Source of the DNA: Aquitalea sp.
GTDB lineage: Bacteria; Pseudomonadota; Gammaproteobacteria; Burkholderiales; Chromobacteriaceae
DNA length: 7,010 bases
NCBI GenBank assembly: GCA_019232735.1
Contig: JAFANL010000201.1
Span: 1 to 7,010 of the forward strand
Direction: 5' to 3'
Of this stretch, positions 1 to 5,118 are shown piece by piece (the stretch's first letter is position 1; every line of letters begins with the position of its first letter). The translations under genes were made by a program, and so were the position numbers. The notes under the pieces are model-generated. The model saw only the letters and a program-made list of their open reading frames with translations, was not told where the DNA came from and ran no database searches.

Positions 1-438
1 ATCACCCACCTTGACCGATACTTCGATCACGTCCACACCATTGTGGCCGCCGATATCCGGCACCACGATGTCGATGCGGCCGCTGGCTGCCGGGGCTGCT
101 GCAGGAGCAGCGGCCGGTACAGCAGCAACCGCTACAGCCGGAGCGGCAGCAACAGGCGCGGCCACGGCAGCAGCCGGTGCCGGGGCAGCTGCGCTGGCAC
201 CCACTTCAATGATGGCGATGACATCGCCTTCGGAAATCTTGCCGCCAAGCACGGCCTTGACTTCCTTGATCACACCGGCAACTTCGGCCGGTACTTCCAT
301 GGTGGCCTTGTCGGTTTCCAGGGTGATCAGCGAGTCATCCACCGCCACGGTCTGACCGGGGGTGATGAACACTTCGATAATGTCTACATTGCTGTGCCCA
401 CCGATGTCGGGCACTTTCAGTTCGATCAGATTGCTCAT
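1..438 (-). CDS. aceF: Pyruvate dehydrogenase E2 (dihydrolipoamide acetyltransferase), N-terminal part, truncated by window edge
   Basis: This is the E2 component of the pyruvate dehydrogenase complex in the cytoplasm. It takes the acetyl group made by E1 on a swinging lipoyl-lysine and passes it to CoA. The 146 visible codons start at ATG 438 and run in frame off the left edge. Residues 1-79 form a complete lipoyl domain that begins MSNLIELKVPDIGGH and carries the lipoylation motif ETDKA with Lys44. Residues 80-119 are a flexible linker made almost only of Ala, Pro and Val. From residue 121 a second lipoyl domain starts with the near-repeat DIVVPDIGGHNGVDVIEV, so this E2 has at least two lipoyl domains. 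The E3-binding and catalytic domains lie outside the window. A modest ribosome site (GGAAAG) sits just upstream of the ATG. The gene follows aceE after 123 bp, in the usual E1-E2 order, so co-transcription is likely. The identity is secure; only the number of lipoyl domains is open. Confidence 0.96.
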   Translation of the reverse strand, partial: MSNLIELKVPDIGGHSNVDIIEVFITPGQTVAVDDSLITLETDKATMEVPAEVAGVIKEVKAVLGGKISEGDVIAIIEVGASAAAPAPAAAVAAPVAAAPAVAVAAVPAAAPAAAPAASGRIDIVVPDIGGHNGVDVIEVSVKVGD

Positions 439-451
439 GAGCTTTCCATCC

Positions 452-484
452 GTAGGGTGGCGGCACCGGCGCGGTGCCCCCACC
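452..484 (+). repeat. REP-like palindrome 1, headed by GTAG (aceE-aceF spacer)
   Basis: GTAG at 452-455 directly abuts a 13-bp inverted repeat. The left arm GGTGGCGGCACCG (456-468) and right arm CGGTGCCCCCACC (472-484) pair at 12 of 13 positions around a 3-base loop. The one mismatch is C461 against C479. A GTAG tetranucleotide touching one side of an imperfect GC-rich palindrome is the known layout of REP elements mobilised by RAYT (REP-associated tyrosine) transposases. In the aceE-aceF transcript it would fold 18-46 nt upstream of the aceF start, close to the ribosome site. The fold is seen directly; REP family membership is inferred, because copy number in the genome cannot be seen here. 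Confidence 0.6.
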
Positions 485-502
485 GATATTCGGCTACGTT
501 GC

Positions 503-533
503 GGAGTCTGCCCCGACGGGGCGGACTCCCTAC
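503..533 (-). repeat. REP-like palindrome 2, inverted relative to palindrome 1 (aceE-aceF spacer)
   Basis: The arms GGAGTCTGCCCCG (503-515) and CGGGGCGGACTCC (517-529) pair at 12 of 13 positions around base 516; the exception is T509 against G523. CTAC at 530-533 abuts the right arm, which reads as GTAG heading the palindrome on the minus strand. It is therefore a mirror-image partner of the palindrome at 452-484, separated by 18 bp (485-502), as in the paired-REP (BIME) arrangement. Its right end lies about 30 bp from the aceE stop codon, so in the mRNA it would be the first strong stem after aceE. No U-tract follows, so it does not look like a simple intrinsic terminator. It could protect the aceE 3' end or set the aceE:aceF ratio; that is inference. 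Confidence 0.6.
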
Positions 534-561
534 CTCAAGCTTGGCCGTGTCCGGCCCGGCC

Positions 562-3225
562 TCATGCCTTCCAGGAAGGCAGCTTGTCAGCCTTGATGCC
601 GTACTTGGCGATCGCTTCGGCCACCTTGGCAGCGTCGATCTTGCCTTCGCGGGCCAGGGCGGACAGGGCAGCCACGGCAACGTAGTGACGATCCACTTCG
701 AAGAACTCGCGCAGCTTGGCGCGGCTGTCGGAGCGGCCGAAACCGTCGGTGCCCAGTACCACGTAGCGACCCGGTACGTATTCGCGGATCTGGTCGGCGT
801 AGTTGCGGATGTAGTCGGTCGCAGCAATTACCGGACCGCTGCGGCCTTCCAGCTGCTGCTCGACGAAGGACTTGCGGGTAGCTTCGGTCGGGTGCAGCAG
901 GTTGAAGCGGGAGGCTTCCATGCCGTCACGACGCAGTTCGTTGAAGGAGGTCACGCTCCAGATGTCGGACGCGATGCCGAAATCGTTGCGCAGCAGGTCG
1001 GCCGCGGCCATCACTTCACGCAGGATGGTGCCGGAGCCCATCAGCTGTACCTTCACCTGGGCGTCGCCGCCATCCTTCAGCAGGTACATGCCCTTGATGA
1101 TGCCCTGCTCGGCGCCTTGCGGCATGGCCGGGTGGGAGTAGTTCTCGTTCATCAGGGTGATGTAATAGAACACGTCTTCCTGCTCGCCATACATGCGGCG
1201 CAGACCATCTTGCAGGATGACTGCCAGCTCGTAAGCGAAGGTCGGGTCATAGGACACGCAGTTCGGGATCAGGCCAGCCTGGATGTGGCTGTGGCCGTCT
1301 TCGTGCTGCAGGCCTTCACCGTTCAGGGTGGTACGACCGGCAGTGCCGCCCAGCATGAAGCCACGGGCGCGCATGTCGCCAGCTGCCCAGGCCAGGTCGC
1401 CGATACGCTGGAAACCGAACATCGAGTAGTAGATGTAGAACGGAATCATCGGGATGCCGTGGTTGGCGTAGCTGGTGGCTGCGGCAATCCACGAGGACAT
1501 CGCGCCCGGCTCGTTGATGCCTTCTTGCAGCATCTGGCCGTCCTTGGATTCCTTGTAGAACATCAGCTGATCGGCGTCCTGCGGTACGTAGTTCTGACCC
1601 TGGGTGGACCAGATGCCGTACTGGCGGAACATGCCTTCCATGCCGAAGGTGCGGGATTCGTCCGGCACGATCGGTACGATCTGCTTGGTGATGTTCTTGT
1701 CTTTCAGCAGGGTACCCAGCATGCGCACAAAGGCCATGGTGGTGGAGAACTCACGTTCGCCCGAATCGCCCAGCTGGCTGTCGAAAATGTGCAGACCCGG
1801 AATGGCCAGCGGAGCCTTCACCGGCTTGCGGGCCGGCAGATAACCACCCAGCGCGGCGCGGCGTTCGCGCATGTACTTCATTTCCGGGCTGTCTTCAGCC
1901 GGCTTGTAGTACGGCACGCTCGGCAGGTCGGCGTCGGAAACCGGGATACCGAAGCGGTCGCGGAATTTGCGCAGGCTTTCGATATCCATCTTCTTGGCCT
2001 GGTGGGCAATGTTCTGCGCTTCACCGGACGAACCCATGCCGTAACCCTTGATGGTCTTGGCCAGGATCACGGTCGGACGGCCGTTGGCATTGTGGGTGGC
2101 TTCGTAGTAAGCCGCGTAGACCTTGTGCGGGTCGTGGCCGCCACGGTTCAGTGCCCAGATTTCGTCGTCGGACATATTGGCCACCATTTCGCGCAACTCC
2201 GGGTACTTGCCGAAGAAGTGTTCGCGAACGTAGGCGCCGTTCTTGGACTTGAAGGTCTGGTAGTCGCCGTCCACGCATTCGTCCATGCGCTTCTTCAGCA
2301 GGCCCTTGGTGTCCATGGCCAGCAGCGGATCCCAGCGGCTGCCCCAGATCACTTTCAGTACGTTCCAGCCGGAACCGCGGAAGTCGCCTTCCAGTTCCTG
2401 GATGATCTTGCCGTTACCGCGTACCGGGCCGTCCAGGCGCTGCAGGTTGCAGTTGATGACGAAGATCAGGTTGTCCAGGCCTTCGCGTGCGGCCAGGGCG
2501 ATGGCACCCAGGGATTCCGGTTCGTCCATCTCGCCGTCGCCGCAGAAGCACCATACCTTGCGACCCGGCGTACGGGCGAGGCCACGGCTTTCCAGGTATT
2601 TCAGGAAGCGAGCCTGATAGATGGCCATCAGCGGGCCCAGGCCCATGGAAACGGTGGGGAACTGCCAGAAGTCGTCCATCAGCCACGGGTGCGGATAGGA
2701 GGACAGGCCGTTGCCATCCACTTCCTGACGGAAGCTGTCCAGTTGCGCTTCGGACAGGCGGCCTTCCAGGAAGGCGCGGGAATACACGCCCGGGGCGATA
2801 TGGCCCTGGAAGTAGATCAGATCACCATCCTGCTCGTCGTTCGGCGCACGCCAGAAGTGGTTGAAGCCCACGTCGTACAGGGTGGCGGAAGACTGGAAGG
2901 AGGCAATGTGGCCACCCAGTTCCAGGTCTTTCTTGCCGGCGCGCAGAACCAGTGCTGCGGCGTTCCAGCGGTTGATGGAGCGGATGCGGTGCTCCATCTC
3001 GTGATTGCCGGGGGATTTCTGTTCTTTACCCACCGGGATGGTGTTCTGGTACGCGGTGGTCGCGTCGAAGGGCAGGTAAGCGCCACGGCGGCGGGTACGC
3101 TCGACCATGGTTTCCAGCAGGAAGTGCGCGCGCTCGGAACCTTCGGTATCCAGAACCGACTCCAGCGCTTCAGTCCACTCCTGGGTTTCCAGGGGATCGA
3201 TATCGTCAGGGAAGGTTGCAGCCAT
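562..3225 (-). CDS. aceE: Pyruvate dehydrogenase E1 component, homodimeric type
   Basis: This is the thiamine-diphosphate enzyme that decarboxylates pyruvate and reductively acetylates the lipoyl group of AceF, the entry step to acetyl-CoA. The protein has 887 residues, the same as E. coli AceE, and resembles it along its whole length. Visible landmarks are the LELGGH and ASFQSSATLYDV segment near residues 101-119, the ThDP/Mg site GDGEMDEPES (229-238) followed by INCN (257-260), IAHQAKKMD with His408, EGINEPGA with the catalytic Glu572, FGFQRIGDLAWAAGD (603-617), LNGEGLQHEDGHSH with His641, and GTDGFGRSDSR near the C-terminus (825-835). Active-site numbers are matched to E. coli from memory with a one-residue offset. 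The ATG at 3225 has a good GAGGA ribosome site six bases away, and the N-terminus matches the family. The gene avoids TTA, CTA and TCA codons, as expected of a highly expressed gene in a GC-rich genome. It is followed by aceF. No frameshift or missing residue was seen. Confidence 0.98.
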   Translation of the reverse strand: MAATFPDDIDPLETQEWTEALESVLDTEGSERAHFLLETMVERTRRRGAYLPFDATTAYQNTIPVGKEQKSPGNHEMEHRIRSINRWNAAALVLRAGKKDLELGGHIASFQSSATLYDVGFNHFWRAPNDEQDGDLIYFQGHIAPGVYSRAFLEGRLSEAQLDSFRQEVDGNGLSSYPHPWLMDDFWQFPTVSMGLGPLMAIYQARFLKYLESRGLARTPGRKVWCFCGDGEMDEPESLGAIALAAREGLDNLIFVINCNLQRLDGPVRGNGKIIQELEGDFRGSGWNVLKVIWGSRWDPLLAMDTKGLLKKRMDECVDGDYQTFKSKNGAYVREHFFGKYPELREMVANMSDDEIWALNRGGHDPHKVYAAYYEATHNANGRPTVILAKTIKGYGMGSSGEAQNIAHQAKKMDIESLRKFRDRFGIPVSDADLPSVPYYKPAEDSPEMKYMRERRAALGGYLPARKPVKAPLAIPGLHIFDSQLGDSGEREFSTTMAFVRMLGTLLKDKNITKQIVPIVPDESRTFGMEGMFRQYGIWSTQGQNYVPQDADQLMFYKESKDGQMLQEGINEPGAMSSWIAAATSYANHGIPMIPFYIYYSMFGFQRIGDLAWAAGDMRARGFMLGGTAGRTTLNGEGLQHEDGHSHIQAGLIPNCVSYDPTFAYELAVILQDGLRRMYGEQEDVFYYITLMNENYSHPAMPQGAEQGIIKGMYLLKDGGDAQVKVQLMGSGTILREVMAAADLLRNDFGIASDIWSVTSFNELRRDGMEASRFNLLHPTEATRKSFVEQQLEGRSGPVIAATDYIRNYADQIREYVPGRYVVLGTDGFGRSDSRAKLREFFEVDRHYVAVAALSALAREGKIDAAKVAEAIAKYGIKADKLPSWKA

Positions 3226-3231
3226 ATCTCA

Positions 3232-3236
3232 TCCTC
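3232..3236 (-). promoter_or_regulatory. Ribosome binding site of aceE
   Basis: On the minus strand GAGGA is followed by TGAGAT and then the ATG at 3225. The six-base spacing and good match to the anti-Shine-Dalgarno sequence fix this ATG as the start. Confidence 0.75.
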
Positions 3237-3252
3237 ACATCGGGGGTGACCG

Positions 3253-3275
3253 GGGCAGGGATCAAGTCCCTACCC
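3253..3275 (-). promoter_or_regulatory. Predicted hairpin in the aceE 5' leader
   Basis: In the aceE transcript GGGUAGGGA (3275-3267) can pair with UCCCUGCCC (3261-3253) around the 5-nt loop CUUGA. That gives nine pairs, one of them a U-G wobble. The wobble exists only in the aceE-sense RNA (A against C on the other strand), which favours an RNA-level role. The hairpin ends about 28 nt upstream of the aceE ATG and leaves the ribosome site free. No U-tract follows, so it is not an intrinsic terminator. It could stabilise the mRNA 5' end or bind a regulator; function is unproven. Confidence 0.4.
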
Positions 3276-3289
3276 ACTTTATTGTGTTA

Positions 3290-3317
3290 CCGGATCGAAA
3301 ACGAAAAAACGAACCGG
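3290..3317 (-). promoter_or_regulatory. Possible U-rich-loop hairpin in the aceE 5' leader
   Basis: CCGGUUCG (3317-3310) faces CGAUCCGG (3297-3290) in the transcript, pairing at 7 of 8 positions with one U-U mismatch. The 12-nt loop is nearly all U (UUUUUUCGUUUU). It lies just downstream of the predicted transcription start near 3326. A U-rich loop could bind an RNA chaperone or be only an AT-rich stretch between two chance CCGG sites; I am not confident in it. Confidence 0.25.
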
Positions 3318-3332
3318 ACTTGGTGGAGTCAA

Positions 3333-3361
3333 ATTATAAACGATCATTTTCGCAATAAAAA
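3333..3361 (-). promoter_or_regulatory. Candidate sigma-70 promoter for aceE
   Basis: A perfect -10 box TATAAT lies on the minus strand at 3338-3333. Seventeen bases upstream is TTTTTA (3361-3356), a poor -35 matching 3 of 6 positions. The region further upstream is AT-rich and could serve as an UP-like element. Transcription would start near 3326 and give a leader of about 100 nt before aceE. A weak -35 next to a consensus -10 often means dependence on an activator or UP element. A second -10-like TATACA at 3403-3398 lacks a matching -35. Confidence 0.5.
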
Positions 3362-3363
3362 TG

Positions 3364-3375
3364 TTCATTTATGAA
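3364..3375. promoter_or_regulatory. Short inverted repeat upstream of the aceE promoter
   Basis: TTCATTTATGAA is a 5+5 bp inverted repeat around TT, just upstream of the candidate -35 of aceE, centred roughly 44 bp upstream of the predicted start. That is a place where an activator or repressor could bind. It matches no operator I can name with confidence (it is not the FNR consensus or the E. coli PdhR site), and repeats this short occur by chance in AT-rich DNA. Confidence 0.2.
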
Positions 3376-3506
3376 AAGCTCTTCTGGTGTTGCGGAGTGT
3401 ATAGTTTCAGGAGGAGACAACGGAATAGGCAATTAGGGTTATCACTGAATATTTGCTCCATTTATCAGTATATTGCGCTGCATCATGTTGTTTTTTTGCG
3501 ATAGCC

Positions 3507-3524
3507 CAGCCAGGGCACTGGCTG
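3507..3524 (-). terminator. Stem-loop just after the bepA-like stop codon (weak terminator candidate)
   Basis: A perfect 6-bp stem, CAGCCA with TGGCTG around a 6-nt loop, begins four bases after the bepA-like stop codon. In the gene's sense it is followed by GGCTATCGC and then seven A residues, not a U-tract. It is therefore not a standard intrinsic terminator, although position and GC content fit an mRNA 3' end. An alternative fold GCCC/GGGC competes with it. Confidence 0.3.
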
Positions 3525-3528
3525 TCGT

Positions 3529-4980
3529 TTACTTCCCCGCATCCTTCTTTTCATCTTTCAGCAATTTTTCAACTTCGCGCATGCGCGCTTCAATCGAGGA
3601 ACGCAGATAGAAGTCGTCGCCCTTGGCCTGGGCAGCAAACTGGAACTGCTCCAGCGCGGCTTCGTAGCGCTTGTCGAAATAGAAAGCATTGCCCAGTGCG
3701 GCATGGTAGTGCTGGGCGTCCTTGTCGGCATACAGCTTGGCTTCGCTGCGATACAGGGAGGCATCGCGTGGATAACGGTTCTGCAACTGGCGCAGCAAGG
3801 CCAGGGCCGCCGGACGGTTGCTGCTATCTATAAGGACATCCAGCTCGGCGAATTGCAAGGGCTGGCTGTCTTTGAAAGCGGCCTGACCTCGCCGCAAGCT
3901 GGCCAGCACCGCAGCCCAGTCACCCGCTTCGCGGGCAATGGCAGCTTGCTGCCCGAACAACATGGGATCGGCTGGCAGGCGGGCTTCGGCCTTGGCCAGC
4001 GCAGCACGGGCTGCTGGCAATTGATGACTGGCCAACTGGGCGCGCGACAGCCCATACCATGAAGCGCCCTCATTCAGATACTGGCCTTTTTCCAGCATGT
4101 TCTGGTAGTAGCGCACGGCTTCATCTGGCGACATGGACAGGGTGCGCAGTTTTTCCCGCACCAGCAGATAGGCGGTACTGTCCGCCTTCATCTTCACCGG
4201 ATATTCCAGCGCCCGGTTCTGTGCCTCGCTGATACGTTGCGAGGTCACCGGGTGGGTGCGCAGGAAGGCATAGGCATTGTTATCGCTATAGCGATTGGCC
4301 GACTCCAGCCGTTGGAAGAAGGCTGGCATGGCACGCACATCAAAACCGCCCTGGGCCAGATACTGCATGCCGACCCGGTCGGCTTCACGTTCGAAATCGC
4401 GCGAAAACGATAATTGGTTGGAAATCTGCAAACCCAGCCCGGCCGACAAGGTACCGATAGACGCCTGCCCGCCACCGGCGCGCGAAGCCAGTACCGCTGC
4501 CAGCACGGTGCCCAGCAACAGCAAGGGGCTGGTGGCGTCATTCACCGCCTTCATGCGCGCGATGTGACGCTGGGTGATATGGGCGGTTTCATGCCCCACC
4601 ACCGATGCCAGCTCACCTTCACTCTGCGTGATGATGAACAAGCCGCTATTGATGCCCACATAACCGCCGGGCATGGCAAAGGCGTTGATCTGCTTGTCGT
4701 TGACGACAAAATAGGTCAATTGCAGACCAGGCATGCGTACCGCGGCCGACAGCCGATGTCCCAGGGCATTGATGTAGTCGCTGACCTCGGCATCATCCTG
4801 CACATCACCAGCATCGCGCATGGCGCGCATGAAATCGCGACCCAGCCTGGCCTCATCGGCCATTGACAGCGAAGCATCCGAAATTTCACCCAGATCAGGC
4901 AGGGAAGGCAGATCGGCATAGGCCAGCAGCGGCTGTGCCAGGGTCATGGCCAGCAGGCTGGCAAGTAAGGTCTTTTTCAT
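3529..4980 (-). CDS. bepA: BepA/YfgC-like periplasmic M48 zinc metallopeptidase with TPR-like C-terminus
   Basis: This is an exported zinc protease. In E. coli, BepA (487 aa; this one 483) works in the periplasm with the BAM machinery, helping LptD and other outer-membrane barrels assemble and degrading stalled ones. Residues 1-22 are a clear signal peptide: MKKT, a hydrophobic core, and AYA before Asp23. The peptidase part has the HExxH motif (HETAH, 130-134) in VVGHETAHITQRHIARM, the downstream EREAD segment (197-201) with the third zinc ligand, and His243 in RTHPVTSQRI, which matches the extra His ligand of BepA. A Gly/Ala-rich hydrophobic stretch (152-186) lies between them. Residues from about 265 on are helical and TPR-like (paired Ala/Leu helices such as EAGDWAAVLASLRRGQAAF). 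The ATG at 4980 is chosen because the signal peptide starts there; it has no clear ribosome site. An in-frame ATG at 5088 would bury the signal under 36 residues and is unlikely. An ortholog-level name is probable, not proven. Confidence 0.88.
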   Translation of the reverse strand: MKKTLLASLLAMTLAQPLLAYADLPSLPDLGEISDASLSMADEARLGRDFMRAMRDAGDVQDDAEVSDYINALGHRLSAAVRMPGLQLTYFVVNDKQINAFAMPGGYVGINSGLFIITQSEGELASVVGHETAHITQRHIARMKAVNDATSPLLLLGTVLAAVLASRAGGGQASIGTLSAGLGLQISNQLSFSRDFEREADRVGMQYLAQGGFDVRAMPAFFQRLESANRYSDNNAYAFLRTHPVTSQRISEAQNRALEYPVKMKADSTAYLLVREKLRTLSMSPDEAVRYYQNMLEKGQYLNEGASWYGLSRAQLASHQLPAARAALAKAEARLPADPMLFGQQAAIAREAGDWAAVLASLRRGQAAFKDSQPLQFAELDVLIDSSNRPAALALLRQLQNRYPRDASLYRSEAKLYADKDAQHYHAALGNAFYFDKRYEAALEQFQFAAQAKGDDFYLRSSIEARMREVEKLLKDEKKDAGK

Positions 4981-5017
4981 CTTGGGTCTGAATAGACGAG
5001 GGGCGATTTGGTTGCAT

Positions 5018-5040
5018 GCGGGCCTGCCAGACAGGTCCGC
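5018..5040. other. Imperfect hairpin upstream of the bepA-like gene
   Basis: GCGGGCCTG (5018-5026) and CAGGTCCGC (5032-5040) face each other around a 5-base loop CCAGA. Eight of nine positions pair as Watson-Crick pairs and the ninth is G-T on the plus strand (A-C in the bepA-sense RNA). It lies 38-60 bases upstream of the chosen ATG. No convincing -35/-10 pair was found in this 138-bp gap, so the gene may be read from a weak promoter or through from the SulP gene. Function unknown. Confidence 0.25.
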
Positions 5041-5091
5041 GCCAGAAACAGGCACAGCATAGCCCTGCCCTGTCTTCCGAGCCAGCACCCA

Positions 5092-5109
5092 CTGGCAAGT
5101 TCATGCCAG
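5092..5109 (-). terminator. Stem-loop after the SulP gene (weak terminator candidate)
   Basis: A perfect 6-bp stem, CTGGCA with TGCCAG around a 6-nt loop, begins nine bases after the SulP stop codon. No U-tract follows in the transcribed direction, so it may be an mRNA 3'-end structure rather than a true intrinsic terminator. It resembles in size and position the stem-loop after the bepA-like gene. Confidence 0.3.
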
Positions 5110-5118
5110 GAGAATTGT

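Larger units (their letters stand above)
3226..3528. other. Intergenic region between bepA-like gene and aceE (303 bp)
   Basis: There is no credible gene here on either strand; minus-strand reading frames are only about 15 codons long, and the plus-strand frame is a shadow of aceE. From about 3281 to 3500 it is clearly more AT-rich than the flanking genes, as promoter regions often are. It holds a stem-loop just after the bepA-like stop, a 12-bp inverted repeat, a perfect TATAAT in the aceE direction, two leader hairpins and the aceE ribosome site, each listed separately. A T7 run on the plus strand (3491-3497) reads as A7 in the direction of transcription. Confidence 0.7.

Noticed and set aside
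43..3249. Plus-strand open frame of 1068 codons opposite aceE and the start of aceF
   Set aside because: It is codon-aligned antisense to both genes. Its stops would be TTA, CTA or TCA in aceE/aceF, codons that a highly biased GC-rich gene avoids, so the open frame is a by-product. The translation resembles no protein family, and it has no convincing start signal.
3257..3273. A third GTAG (minus strand, 3273-3270) next to a palindrome, as a possible further REP copy
   Set aside because: Here GTAG is inside the stem rather than flanking it, and only three pairs would remain after it. It is better read as the aceE leader hairpin.
3491..3524. T7 run plus stem-loop as an intrinsic terminator
   Set aside because: The T-run precedes the stem on the plus strand and reads as A7 in the direction of the bepA-like transcript, so the U-tract is on the wrong strand and side.
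3453..3833. Plus-strand open frame of 126 codons starting in the intergenic region
   Set aside because: Most of it is antisense to the bepA-like gene, and the product has no recognisable features. The plus strand shows no good promoter or ribosome site for it.
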